Shown piece after piece: positions 7,939 to 19,186 of a DNA stretch of 64,000 nucleotides. A model generated the notes under the pieces. The model did not search any database and was not told the DNA's origin. It saw only the letters and a program-made list of their open reading frames with translations. Each line of letters starts with the position of its first letter. Within the stretch, counting starts at the first letter, position 1. Source of the stretch: JB111 sp049856175 (lineage in GTDB: Bacteria; Actinomycetota; Actinomycetes; Actinomycetales; Actinomycetaceae); the NCBI RefSeq assembly GCF_049856175.1, contig NZ_JBNDNA010000009.1, positions 1 through 64,000 on the forward strand, given 5' to 3'. A program made the translations under genes and the position numbers.

Positions 7939-10900
7939 GTGGTCCGTCCGTCCACCAAGGCGCCGCCACCCCCGCCGCAGAGCGAGGAGACGCTGCAGGT
8001 GCCGCCCGAGCTCCCCGAGCCCGAGGGCATGCAGAACATCCTCATGATGGTCGTCCCCATGATCGGCTCGATGGGGATGATGGGCGTGATGATGTTCGGG
8101 GGCGGCTCGGGCAACCAGCGGATGGTCCTCATGGGCGGCGCCATGATGCTGGCGATGGTGCTCATGGTCGCGATGAACATCATCCGGCAGCGCAACCAGC
8201 ACAAGAAGGCGGTGATGGACTCCCGCCGGGAGTACCTGGCCTACCTCACGGACCTGCGCAAGAAGGTGCGCACCGCCGCGAAGATGCAGCTGGACTACTC
8301 CGCCTGGCGCATGCCCGACCCGCGCTCGCTCGCGGCCGTCGGCGAGGAGGGCTCCCGCACGTGGGAGCGCAGCCCCGACGACGAGGACTTCCTGCTCACC
8401 CGCATCGGCTCGGCCACGCAGCCGCTGTCCCTGGACCTGAAGTCGCCCGAGATCCCCACGCTCGCCAAGCTCGACCCGGTCACCGCCTCGGCCGCGCACC
8501 GGTTCCTCGTCACGCACCGCGAGGTCAGCGGCCTCCCGCTCGGCATGGACCTCCAGGCCTTCGCCCGTATCGAGGTCGCCGGCTCCGAGGACGCCGCCCG
8601 GTCGCTCGCGCGCGGCGTCATCACGCACCTGGCGACCTTCGTCTCGCCGGAGGACCTGCGGATCGCCGTCATCGCGTCCGAGGAGGCGCTGCCCGAGTGG
8701 GAGTGGATCAAGTGGCTCCCCCACGCGCTCTCCCCGCGCGTGAGCGACGCCGTCGGCCCGGCCCGCATGCTCACCACGTCGCTCGCCCACCTGGCCGACC
8801 TGCTGCCGGCCGGCATCGCCGAGCGGCCCCGGTTCGGCCTGTCGGGCGGCGACCCGGAGCTGCCGCACGTCCTCGTCGTCGTCGACGGCGGAGACGTGCC
8901 GGCGGTCAACCCCGTCCTCACGCCCGACGGCGTCATGGGCGTCACCGTCCTCGACCTGCCCGAGACGTGGGAGGCACTCGTCTCCCCGTCGACGCTGAGG
9001 CTGCTGCTGCACGACGCCGTCGACGAGGGCCCGTTGGCCGGCGCCACCCCGGTGGAGATCCTCCAGGTCGGCGCGGAGCCGCAGATCGGGATCGCCGACC
9101 AGCTCGGCGTCCCCGGAGCGGAGGCGGCCGCCCGCCGCCTCACCGCCCGGCTCGCGTCGATCCGGTCGGGACAGATCCAGGCGGACCCCACGGAGGACGG
9201 CGAGGCGGCCGCCGAGGTCTCCGCCGAGCTCACCGACCTGCTCGGCCTGGGCGACGTCCGGGACCTCGACGTCGCGCAGGCCTGGCGTCCGCGCCTGCCG
9301 CGCGACCGCCTCCGGGTGCCGATCGGGCTGACCCCCGAGGGCCGCGTGGTCCAGCTCGACATCAAGGAGTCCGCCCAGCAGGGCATGGGCCCGCACGGCC
9401 TCATCATCGGCGCGACCGGCTCGGGCAAGTCCGAGGTGCTGCGCACCCTGGTGCTGGCGCTGACGATGACCCACAGCTCCGAGGCGCTCAACCTCGTGCT
9501 CGTCGACTTCAAGGGTGGCGCGACGTTCGCCGGCATGGCCGACATGCCGCACGTGTCCGCGATCATCACGAACCTCGGCGAGGAGCTCACTCTCGTCGAC
9601 CGCATGGAGGACGCCCTGCGCGGCGAGATGGTCCGCCGTCAGGAGCTCCTGCGCGCGGCCGGGAACTTCGCCAACGTCACCGACTACGAGAAGGCCCGCG
9701 CGAACGGCCGGACCGACCTCGAGCCGCTGCCCGCGCTGATGATCATCTGCGACGAGTTCTCCGAGCTGCTCTCCGCCAAGCCGGAGTTCGCCGAGCTCTT
9801 CGTCGCGATCGGACGGCTGGGCCGCTCGCTGTCGATGCACCTCCTGCTGTCCTCGCAGCGGCTCGAGGAGGGCCGCCTGCGCGGCCTGGAGTCGCACCTG
9901 TCCTACCGGATCGGTCTGCGCACGTTCTCGGCGCAGGAGTCCCGCACGGTGCTCGGCGTAACCGACGCGTACGACCTCCCGCCGATGCCCGGCGTCGGGT
10001 ACCTCAAGCCCGACACGACGACGATGATCCGGTTCCGCGCGGCCTACGTCTCCGGTGCACCGCCCGTGCGGCGCCGCCGCAAGCGCTCCGAGGGCGGCGG
10101 GGCTCAGCAGCAGGTCGAGCAGATCGACATCGACATCTCCCCCTACACGGCCGCGCCGGTGCTCGGCGAGAGCCCCGAGGAGCTGCAGCGCAGGCTCGAG
10201 GCCGCTGACGACGCGGACCGGGAGATCGAGGAGCGCCAGGCCGCCGAGGCAGAGAAGAAGGCCGAGGAGGAGCGCAAGAACCAGCCCTCGACCTTCGACA
10301 TCGGCGTGAGCCGCATGGAGGGCCAGGGGCCGCCCGCGCATGTCGTCTGGCTGCCACCGCTCGACGTCCCGCAGACCTTCGACGAGCTGATGCCCGACCT
10401 CACGGTCACCCCCGAGCTGGGCCTGCACTCGCCGCGCTGGCGCGACGCGGGCGCACTCACGCTCCCGCTCGGCGTGGTGGACAAGCCGCTCGAGCAGCGC
10501 CGCGAGGACCTCGTCTTCGACCTGTCCGGCGCCGGCGGGCACATGGCGATCGTCGGCGGGCCCCGCACGGGCAAGTCGACGGCCGCGCGCTCGATCGTCA
10601 CCTCGATCGCGCTGACGAGGACGCCGCTGGAGGCGCAGATCTACGTCCTCGACTTCGGCGGCGGCACGTTCGCCGCCATGACCGACCTCGCCCACGTCGC
10701 GGGCGTGGCCACCCGCGGGGAGCCCGACGTGGTGCGCCGGATCGTCGCCGAGATGCGTCAGCTGGTCGACGAGCGCGAGGCCTTCTTCCGGGCGAACAAG
10801 ATCGATTCGATCGAGACCTACCGGATCCGCCGCGCCGAGGGCCGGGTCGACGACGGCTACGGCGACATCTTCCTCGTCGTGGACGGCTGGCCGACGATCA

Positions 10901-12027
10901 AGGCCGACTTCGACGACCTCGAGATCCCGCTCCAGCAGCTGGCCGGGCGCGGGCTGACCTTCGGGTTCCACATCATCGGCACCGCGAACCGGTGGATGGA
11001 CTTCCGCATGCAGCTCAAGGACATGATCGGCTCGAGGCTCGAGCTCCGCCTCGGTGACGCCCTGGACTCCGACGTGGACCGGAAGCTGGCGAAGAACATC
11101 CCCAACCGTCCGGGCCGGGGCCTGGCGAAGTCCAAGCACCACATCCTCACGGCGCTGCCCCGGGTCGACGGCGACGGCGACTCCGGCACCCTCGGCGCCG
11201 GTGTCGACGACATGGTGCGGCGCGTCAACGAGAGCTGGACCGGGCGGCGCGGGCCGAAGCTGCGGCTGCTGCCCGAGCTGATCTCGCTCGACGAGATCCG
11301 CGCCCAGGCCACCGAGCAGGAGCTGGCCGGCGGCATCCTCCTCGGCGTCGACGAGGCCCGGCTCGCGCCGGTCGTCCTCGACCCGTCGGCCGAGCCGCTC
11401 ATGTTCCTCCTCGGCGACTCCAAGTCCGGGAAGTCGACGTTCCTGCGGGCCGTCGCCGCGGAGATCGCGCGACTCAACGGCCCCAAGGAGGCGCAGATCA
11501 TCGCCGTCGACCTGCGCCGCGCGCTGCTCGGCGAGCTGCCGGAGAAGCACCTCGGGCTCTACCTGTCCACGCACGAGATGGCGACGACCGAGCTCAAGGG
11601 CCTGGCCGGGTTCCTCAAGGGGCGCCTGCCCGGACCGGACGTCACGCCGGACCAGCTGCGCAGCCGGTCGTGGTGGTCGGGCTCGGAGGTCTACATCCTC
11701 GTGGACGACTACGACCTGGTGAACACCTCGGCGGGCAACCCGCTCTCCGCGCTGCAGCCGCTCATGGCGCAGGCGAAGGACATCGGCCTGCACGTGGTGA
11801 TCACGCGCCGCATCGGTGGTGCCTCGCGGGCGATGTTCGAGCCGGTCATGCAGACGATGACCGACCTCGCGGCCCCCGCCTACCTGCTGTCCGGCAACCC
11901 CGACGACGGGCCGGTCATCGGGCGCATCCGCGCGAAGAAGACGAACGCAGGACGCGCGCAGATGATCACCCGCGACCGCGGCAACGAGGTCGGCCAGCTC
12001 GCCTGGTTGCCGAAGATCCACGGGTAG
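7939..12027 (+). CDS. eccC: Type VII secretion ATPase EccC (three FtsK/SpoIIIE-type ATPase domains)
   Basis: The 1362-residue protein has a Pro-rich N-terminus, two transmembrane helices (about residues 30-55 and 60-80, very Met-rich) and three ATPase domains. The Walker A motifs are GATGSGKS (491-498), GGPRTGKS (873-880) and GDSKSGKS (1159-1166). The Walker B motifs are LMIICDE, IFLVVDGW and YILVDDYD. EccC is the motor that recognises C-terminal signals on WXG100-type substrates and drives export. The GTG at 7939 has GGAGGAA five bases upstream, which favours it over the GTG at 7900. EccCa and EccCb are fused, as in many non-mycobacterial systems. The gene appears intact while the neighbouring substrate genes do not. 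Confidence 0.95.
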   Translation: MVRPSTKAPPPPPQSEETLQVPPELPEPEGMQNILMMVVPMIGSMGMMGVMMFGGGSGNQRMVLMGGAMMLAMVLMVAMNIIRQRNQHKKAVMDSRREYLAYLTDLRKKVRTAAKMQLDYSAWRMPDPRSLAAVGEEGSRTWERSPDDEDFLLTRIGSATQPLSLDLKSPEIPTLAKLDPVTASAAHRFLVTHREVSGLPLGMDLQAFARIEVAGSEDAARSLARGVITHLATFVSPEDLRIAVIASEEALPEWEWIKWLPHALSPRVSDAVGPARMLTTSLAHLADLLPAGIAERPRFGLSGGDPELPHVLVVVDGGDVPAVNPVLTPDGVMGVTVLDLPETWEALVSPSTLRLLLHDAVDEGPLAGATPVEILQVGAEPQIGIADQLGVPGAEAAARRLTARLASIRSGQIQADPTEDGEAAAEVSAELTDLLGLGDVRDLDVAQAWRPRLPRDRLRVPIGLTPEGRVVQLDIKESAQQGMGPHGLIIGATGSGKSEVLRTLVLALTMTHSSEALNLVLVDFKGGATFAGMADMPHVSAIITNLGEELTLVDRMEDALRGEMVRRQELLRAAGNFANVTDYEKARANGRTDLEPLPALMIICDEFSELLSAKPEFAELFVAIGRLGRSLSMHLLLSSQRLEEGRLRGLESHLSYRIGLRTFSAQESRTVLGVTDAYDLPPMPGVGYLKPDTTTMIRFRAAYVSGAPPVRRRRKRSEGGGAQQQVEQIDIDISPYTAAPVLGESPEELQRRLEAADDADREIEERQAAEAEKKAEEERKNQPSTFDIGVSRMEGQGPPAHVVWLPPLDVPQTFDELMPDLTVTPELGLHSPRWRDAGALTLPLGVVDKPLEQRREDLVFDLSGAGGHMAIVGGPRTGKSTAARSIVTSIALTRTPLEAQIYVLDFGGGTFAAMTDLAHVAGVATRGEPDVVRRIVAEMRQLVDEREAFFRANKIDSIETYRIRRAEGRVDDGYGDIFLVVDGWPTIKADFDDLEIPLQQLAGRGLTFGFHIIGTANRWMDFRMQLKDMIGSRLELRLGDALDSDVDRKLAKNIPNRPGRGLAKSKHHILTALPRVDGDGDSGTLGAGVDDMVRRVNESWTGRRGPKLRLLPELISLDEIRAQATEQELAGGILLGVDEARLAPVVLDPSAEPLMFLLGDSKSGKSTFLRAVAAEIARLNGPKEAQIIAVDLRRALLGELPEKHLGLYLSTHEMATTELKGLAGFLKGRLPGPDVTPDQLRSRSWWSGSEVYILVDDYDLVNTSAGNPLSALQPLMAQAKDIGLHVVITRRIGGASRAMFEPVMQTMTDLAAPAYLLSGNPDDGPVIGRIRAKKTNAGRAQMITRDRGNEVGQLAWLPKIHG

Positions 12028-12048
12028 TTCCGGCACGGCCCGGGGCGG

Positions 12049-12081
12049 ACGCCGGGGTGGGCGACGCCCACCCTCCGGCGT
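12049..12081 (+). terminator. Rho-independent-like hairpin after eccC
   Basis: ACGCCGG at 12049-12055 pairs with CCGGCGT at 12075-12081, and GGTGGGC (12056-12062) pairs with GCCCACC (12066-12072). A 3-nt loop and a 2-nt bulge interrupt the stem. The last base of the stem is also the first base of a TAGGGT -10-like box (12081-12086) for the next gene. Confidence 0.7.
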
Positions 12082-12147
12082 AGGGTGACGTGGGACACTG
12101 ATCGTGAGCTCGTCGGGCGCGGCCCGACGACGGACGGGGGGCCCACC

Positions 12148-13539
12148 ATGACCACACCGACCTCACCCGCGTACGACCGCAGCGGCCTCACCACGGGGAT
12201 CGTGCACTTCGGGATCGGGAACTTCCACCGCTCGCACCAGGCGATGTACGTCGACCGGCTCCTCGAGGCGGGCGACGGCGACGGATGGGCGATCTGCGGC
12301 GTCGGCCTGTTCCCCGGTGACAAGGCGATGCGCGACGACCTCGCCGCCCAGGACTTCACCTACACCCTCGTCCTGCGCGACTCGCGGGAGCCGCTCGAGG
12401 CGCGGACGATCGGCTCGATCGTCGACTTCGTCTACGCACCCGACGACCCGGACGCGCTCGTCGAGCGCCTCGCGTCGCCGGAGACGAGGATCGTCAGCCT
12501 GACGATCACCGAGGGCGGGTACGGCGAGCACCCGGACCCGTCCGGCACACCGACCGCGTTCGACTACATCGTCGACGCCCTCGCGCTGCGTCGTGAGCGC
12601 GGCACGGAGCCGTTCACGGTGGTCAGCTGCGACAACATCGAGTCCAACGGCGTCGTCGCGCGCCGCAGCGTCCTCGGGCATGCCTACGCCCGCGGCGGGG
12701 ACCTGGCCGGCTGGATCGAGGACAACGTCGCGTTCCCGGGCAGCATGGTCGACCGGATCACGCCGGTGACCACGGACGAGGACCGCGCGATGGTCGAGCG
12801 CGAGCTCGGCGTGCAGGACCGGCGGCCGGTGGTCGGCGAGCCGTTCGTCCAGTGGGTGCTCGAGGACCGTTTCCCCGCCGGCCGCCCCGACCTCGGCTCG
12901 GTGGGCGTCCAGCTCGTCGACGACGTCGTGCCCTACGAGCGGATGAAGCTGCGCATCCTCAACGCCACCCACCAGCTCCTGGGGTTCACCGGCCTGCTCG
13001 CCGGGCACCGCTACGTGCACGAGGCGGCGACCGACGACGTGCTCGGGCGCCTCGCGGCCGCCTACATCGCCGACGAGGCCCGGCCCACCGTCGGCGAGGT
13101 CGAGGGGATCGACCTGGCGGACTACCAGGACACCATCCTCGAGCGGTTCGGGAACGAGGCCATCGCCGACACGCTCGTGCGGATCGCCACCGACGGGTCC
13201 GACCGCATCCACAAGTTCGTGGTCCCGGTGGTCGAGGACCTCATCGCCCAGGACCTGCCGGTGCGCGCGACGGCGTTCACCCTCGCCGCGAGCGCGGTGG
13301 TCGCGGGCACGCCCGAGCTGACCGAGCAGGTGACGGACCGGCAGCGCGACCGGCTCGACGCCGCGGCCGAGCGACTCGGCGCGGACACCGGCACCTACCT
13401 CGACGACGAGGACCTCTTCGGCCGGATCGGCGCCGACGCCCGGTTCCGGGAAGCCTTCGTGGCCGCCCACGACGCCATCGTCGCCGACGGCGTCCTCGCC
13501 GCGGCCCAGGCGCTGCTCGACGGGACGGGCGACGCGTGA
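12148..13539 (+). CDS. Mannitol 2-dehydrogenase/polyol dehydrogenase (long-chain PSLDR family)
   Basis: The 463-residue cytosolic NAD(P)-dependent polyol dehydrogenase belongs to the mannitol/fructuronate family. The Rossmann start reads GIVHFGIGNFHRSHQAMYVD. The family's catalytic K-N-H set is visible as K267, N272 and H275 in MKLRILNATH. The ATG at 12148 follows GGACGGGGGG. The next gene is a PfkB-type sugar kinase overlapping by GTGA. A likely route is therefore mannitol (or arabitol/sorbitol) to a ketose and then the ketose phosphate. The exact substrate cannot be told from sequence alone. No dedicated transporter is adjacent. Confidence 0.88.
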   Translation: MTTPTSPAYDRSGLTTGIVHFGIGNFHRSHQAMYVDRLLEAGDGDGWAICGVGLFPGDKAMRDDLAAQDFTYTLVLRDSREPLEARTIGSIVDFVYAPDDPDALVERLASPETRIVSLTITEGGYGEHPDPSGTPTAFDYIVDALALRRERGTEPFTVVSCDNIESNGVVARRSVLGHAYARGGDLAGWIEDNVAFPGSMVDRITPVTTDEDRAMVERELGVQDRRPVVGEPFVQWVLEDRFPAGRPDLGSVGVQLVDDVVPYERMKLRILNATHQLLGFTGLLAGHRYVHEAATDDVLGRLAAAYIADEARPTVGEVEGIDLADYQDTILERFGNEAIADTLVRIATDGSDRIHKFVVPVVEDLIAQDLPVRATAFTLAASAVVAGTPELTEQVTDRQRDRLDAAAERLGADTGTYLDDEDLFGRIGADARFREAFVAAHDAIVADGVLAAAQALLDGTGDA

Positions 13540-14525
13540 GCGGGGACGGCCCCGCCGCGGGGGCCGACGGCGCGCCCGCCGTCGGATCCACCGCCGGGCA
13601 GCGCGTGCTCGTCGTCGGTGAGGCCCTCGTCGACGTCTTCCCCGACGAGCCCGGGGGGCCCGCGCGAGCGAGCGGCCGCGTCCCCGGGGGAAGCCCCGCG
13701 AACATGGCGGTCGGGCTGGCCCGGCTCGGCCTGCCCGTCGCCCTGCTCACCCACCTCGGCGACGACGAGGACGGCGCACTCGTGCTCGAGCACCTCACCG
13801 ACGCCGGGGTCGAGGTCCTCGACGGCTCCGTCGTCGAGGGGCGCACGTCGACGGCGGTCGCCACCGTCGACGAGGCGGGCGTGCCGGCCTACGAGTTCGA
13901 CGTCGCCTGGCAGCTGCCCGACGTGGCCACGATCGAGATCCCCGAGGCCGTCCACGTGGGCTCCTACGCGGCGTTCGTCGAGCCCGGCGCCACGCGCGTG
14001 CGGGAGGTCGCCGCCCGTGCCGCCGCCGAGGGGGCGATCGTCTCGTTCGACCCGAACATCCGCGCCGCGCTGCTCCCGCCGTTGGCGCAGGTCCAGCAGG
14101 GCTACGACGCGCTCGCCGCGCATGCGAGCGTCGTCAAGATCTCCGACGAGGACGCCGAGTGGCTCTTCCCGGACCTCACCGACGAGGAGGTCGTCGCGCA
14201 CACGCTCGCCCTCGGACCGCGGCTCGTCGTGCTCACGCTCGGTGCCGAGGGGGCGATCCTCGCCGACCAGGCACGGTCGGTCCGGGTCCCGCGCGCGCAG
14301 GTGGACGTGGTCGACACCGTCGGCGCCGGGGACAGCTACATGGCCGCGCTCATCGACTCGCTGCTCACGCTGCCGGGCGGAGCCGGACCGGTGGGCGGCG
14401 ACGGTGCGGGCGATGAGCCGCTCGACCTGGAGCGGATCGGCCGGCGCAGCGCCGCGGCCTCGGGGATCACGGTGAGCCGCCGGGGCGCCGACCTGCCGAC
14501 GGCCGCCGAGCTCGATCAGGCCTGA
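13536..14525 (+). CDS. PfkB-family carbohydrate kinase (fructokinase-like)
   Basis: The 329-residue protein has the ribokinase/PfkB fold. It starts with a Gly-rich nucleoside-binding entry (VLVVGEALVDVFPDEPGG, RVPGGSPANMAVGLARLG). It carries signature 2, DTVGAGDSYMA (260-270), with catalytic base D266. The GTG start lies within the stop of the mannitol dehydrogenase gene (GTGA), so the pair is translationally coupled. It probably phosphorylates the fructose released by that enzyme. The first 20 residues are a variable Ala/Gly-rich leader, so a slightly later start cannot be excluded. Confidence 0.88.
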   Translation: MSGDGPAAGADGAPAVGSTAGQRVLVVGEALVDVFPDEPGGPARASGRVPGGSPANMAVGLARLGLPVALLTHLGDDEDGALVLEHLTDAGVEVLDGSVVEGRTSTAVATVDEAGVPAYEFDVAWQLPDVATIEIPEAVHVGSYAAFVEPGATRVREVAARAAAEGAIVSFDPNIRAALLPPLAQVQQGYDALAAHASVVKISDEDAEWLFPDLTDEEVVAHTLALGPRLVVLTLGAEGAILADQARSVRVPRAQVDVVDTVGAGDSYMAALIDSLLTLPGGAGPVGGDGAGDEPLDLERIGRRSAAASGITVSRRGADLPTAAELDQA

Positions 14526-14555
14526 CCGGGAGAGGTCGCAACCCCGGCTTCCCCT

Positions 14556-14630
14556 CGTCGAGGTCGTGCCTCAGGTGGCGAGGTCGTGCGTCGCAGGCAC
14601 GACCTCGCCACACCGGGCACGACCTCGACG
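14556..14630. repeat. Nested double palindrome at convergent gene ends
   Basis: The outer arms CGTCGAGGTCGTGC (14556-14569) and their complement (14617-14630) enclose a second perfect pair, GGCGAGGTCGTGC (14577-14589) with its complement (14597-14609). The decamer GAGGTCGTGC thus occurs four times in the order + + - -. Two alternative hairpins can form, probably serving as a bidirectional terminator between the kinase gene and the DUF255 gene. Such a core may also be a genome-wide intergenic repeat. Confidence 0.75.
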
Positions 14631-14679
14631 TCGAGCGGGGATGACGCGGTCCGGCATGCCCGTCCCGTACGTCGCCCCG

Positions 14680-16710
<2,031 letters not shown>

Positions 16711-16733
16711 GTGTCGATCCTCCCTCATCCGGC

Positions 16734-18323
16734 TCAGACGGTCACCAGGTCGCGGGTGTAGGAGTCGGCCGGTGTGGTGACCACGTCGCCCACGGGCCCG
16801 GCCTCGACGACGCGCCCGCCGCGCAGCACCATCACCTGGTCGGCGAGCTCGGTGACGACCCCGAGGTCGTGCGTGACGAGGAAGTAGGTGAGGTCGAGCT
16901 CGCGCTGGAGCCGGCCCAGGAGCGCTATCACCTGGGACTGGACGGTGGCGTCGAGGGCGGACACCGGCTCGTCCAGGACCAGGAGCCGGGGGCTCAGCGC
17001 GAGCGCCCGGGCGATCGCGACGCGCTGGCGCTGGCCCCCGGAGAGCTCAGCGGGACGGCGGTCGGCCAGCGTCGACGGGAGCTGCACGAGCTCGAGCAGC
17101 TCCTCGGCACGGCGTCGGCGCGAGCGCCTGCCGCCCTCGCCGTGCGCCGCCAGCGGCTCGGCGACGACCTGAGCGAGGGTGAGCCGGGGACTGAGCGACT
17201 CGAAGGGGCTCTGGTAGACGACCTGCATCTGCCGGCGCAGGTCGCGCAGCTCGCGCCGGCCCAGGCTCCCGACCTCGTGGCCCAGGACCCGGACGCTTCC
17301 CGCGCTGGGGCGCTCGAGCCCGAGGATCATCCGACCCGTCGTCGTCTTCCCGGAGCCCGACTCGCCGACGACCGCGAGGGTCTGCCCGACCGGCAGGGTG
17401 AGCGAGACGTCGTCGACGGCGAGCGTGGAGCCGAACCACTTCGAGACTCCGTCCATCCGCACGGCCGGCTCAGCGCCCTCCACGACGGTCGGCAGCGGCC
17501 GGTGGACCTGGGCGTCGTACGCCTCGGCGATGCTCACGACCTCCCCGCCGCGGATCCGCACCGAGCTGTCGAGCAGCTCCCGGGTGTAGGCCCGGTCGGG
17601 AGCGGCGAACACGTCCGCCACCGGGCCGCTCTCGACGAGCGTGCCGCGCCGCAGGACGTGCACGTGCTGCGCGTACCGACGGGCGACGGCCAGGTCGTGC
17701 GTGATGAGAAGGACCGTCGTACCGTGCCGGGCACGGATCGACTCCATGCGCTCCAGCACGGCGCGTGCCACGAGGGCGTCGAGCGCACTGGTCGGCTCGT
17801 CGGCGACGACCAGCTCGGGCCGCTGCGAGAAGGCCATGGCCACGAGGATCCGCTGGCGCATCCCGCCCGAGAGCTCGTGCGGGTACCGCTCGAGCAGCGC
17901 CTCGGGGTCGGGCAGCCCCAGGTCGGCGAGGTCCTGGAGGACCTGGGCCTCGTCGACGCGCCGACCGGCCAGGGTGAAGGTCTCGCGCAGCTGAGCACCC
18001 ACGGTCCTGGTCGGGTTGAGGGAGGCCACGGGGTCCTGGGGGACGAACCCGATGCTCCGGCCGCGCAGGGAGCGCAGCTCGCGCCGGCCGATCCGCAGCA
18101 CGTCCTGACCCTCGAGCGTCACCCGGCCACGGGCCTCGGCGGTCCGTGGCAGGAGACGGACGATCGAGTGCGCCAGCGTGGACTTGCCCGACCCGGACTC
18201 GCCGACGACCGCGGTGACCTCCCCGCGCGGCAGGTGCAGCGAGACTGAGTCGAGGGCGGGCGTCGATCGCGGGTCGGCGCCGTAGGTGACGGTGAGGTTC
18301 TCGACGGTCAGCGTGTCGGTCAT
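16734..18323 (-). CDS. Dipeptide/oligopeptide/nickel-type ABC transporter, fused double ATPase
   Basis: The 529-residue protein has two complete ABC domains of the DppD/DppF type in one chain. The Walker A motifs are GESGSGKST (near 37) and GESGSGKTT (near 315). The ABC signatures are LSGGMRQR and LSGGQRQR, with Walker B at LVVADEPTSALD and LVLDEPVSALD. It energises import by the membrane proteins encoded upstream. The ATG at 18323 overlaps the permease stop as ATGA. The substrate is not predictable from the ATPase. Confidence 0.93.
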   Translation of the reverse strand: MTDTLTVENLTVTYGADPRSTPALDSVSLHLPRGEVTAVVGESGSGKSTLAHSIVRLLPRTAEARGRVTLEGQDVLRIGRRELRSLRGRSIGFVPQDPVASLNPTRTVGAQLRETFTLAGRRVDEAQVLQDLADLGLPDPEALLERYPHELSGGMRQRILVAMAFSQRPELVVADEPTSALDALVARAVLERMESIRARHGTTVLLITHDLAVARRYAQHVHVLRRGTLVESGPVADVFAAPDRAYTRELLDSSVRIRGGEVVSIAEAYDAQVHRPLPTVVEGAEPAVRMDGVSKWFGSTLAVDDVSLTLPVGQTLAVVGESGSGKTTTGRMILGLERPSAGSVRVLGHEVGSLGRRELRDLRRQMQVVYQSPFESLSPRLTLAQVVAEPLAAHGEGGRRSRRRRAEELLELVQLPSTLADRRPAELSGGQRQRVAIARALALSPRLLVLDEPVSALDATVQSQVIALLGRLQRELDLTYFLVTHDLGVVTELADQVMVLRGGRVVEAGPVGDVVTTPADSYTRDLVTV

Positions 18324-19186
18324 GCGTCCTCCTGGAGGAGATGGGCGATCCGGCTGAGCAGGATCGCGGTGAGTGCGAGGGCGAGGCCGGGCAGGATCGC
18401 CACCCACCACGCGTGGACGAGCAGTCGCTGCCCCTCGGAGATGAGGACCCCCCACTCGGGCGACGGCGGTGCCTCGCCGAACCCGAGGTAGCTGAGCGAG
18501 CCGATGGCGAGCAGGGCGAGCGCGAAGTTCAGTGCCGTGTACGCCATGAGCGGCGGCGCGATCCGCGGGACGATGTGCTGCGTGATCACGCGCAACGGGC
18601 GTGCGCCGAGACCTACGGCCGCCTCGACGTAGGTCAGCGTGCGCGCCTGGATGACCTGGCCGCGCACGAGCCGGGCGAACCCGGGGGCCTCGGCGATCCC
18701 GACGGCGATGCCCGCGATGAGCGCCCCGCGGCCGAACGCGGTGATGACGGCGAGCGAGAGCAGGATGGACGGCACGGCGAGGACGGACTCGCTGACGACA
18801 CCGAGCACCCGGTCGGCGACGCCGCCCGGGCGCACGCCCGAGACGACCCCGACCAGGACCCCCGCACCCAGGGCGACCGCGATGGCCACGGCGCCCGCGA
18901 ACATCGAGATCTGCAGACCGTGCAGGATGCGCGAGAGCAGGTCACGCCCGACCTCGTCGGTGCCGAGGAGGAAGGACGCGCCGGGCGGCTCGAGCGAGGG
19001 CCCCGCGAGCTCGAGCGGGTCGTAGGGGGCGAGCGCCGCGGGGAACAGGGCGATCAGGACGACGGCGCCCAGCAGACCGAGGAGGACGACGAGCTCCGGG
19101 GACCGGCGCCGCCTGCGGTGGGATCCGACCCTGGTGGGTCCGGGTGCGGCGTGGGGTCCGGGTGCGGCGGTGGGGTCAGCGGACAT
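18320..19186 (-). CDS. ABC transporter permease, DppC/OppC type
   Basis: The 288-residue inner-membrane protein has a Pro/Gly N-terminus, five to six hydrophobic helices and the EAA loop region (EAAVGLGARPLRVITQHIVPR) that docks the ATPase. The N-terminal segment (LLGTDEVGRDLLSRILHGLQ) is the characteristic OppC_N/DppC motif. The start overlaps the end of the partner permease gene by 11 bp. It works with the DppB-type permease, the double ATPase and the lipoprotein receptor of the same operon. Confidence 0.92.
   Translation of the reverse strand: MSADPTAAPGPHAAPGPTRVGSHRRRRRSPELVVLLGLLGAVVLIALFPAALAPYDPLELAGPSLEPPGASFLLGTDEVGRDLLSRILHGLQISMFAGAVAIAVALGAGVLVGVVSGVRPGGVADRVLGVVSESVLAVPSILLSLAVITAFGRGALIAGIAVGIAEAPGFARLVRGQVIQARTLTYVEAAVGLGARPLRVITQHIVPRIAPPLMAYTALNFALALLAIGSLSYLGFGEAPPSPEWGVLISEGQRLLVHAWWVAILPGLALALTAILLSRIAHLLQEDA

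Noticed and set aside
4420..12036. 2538-codon open frame on the minus strand
   Set aside because: Only its last quarter is the real RDD gene. The rest is antisense to eccC and eccD in very GC-rich DNA, where stop codons are rare, and its translation is Arg/Gly-rich without domains.
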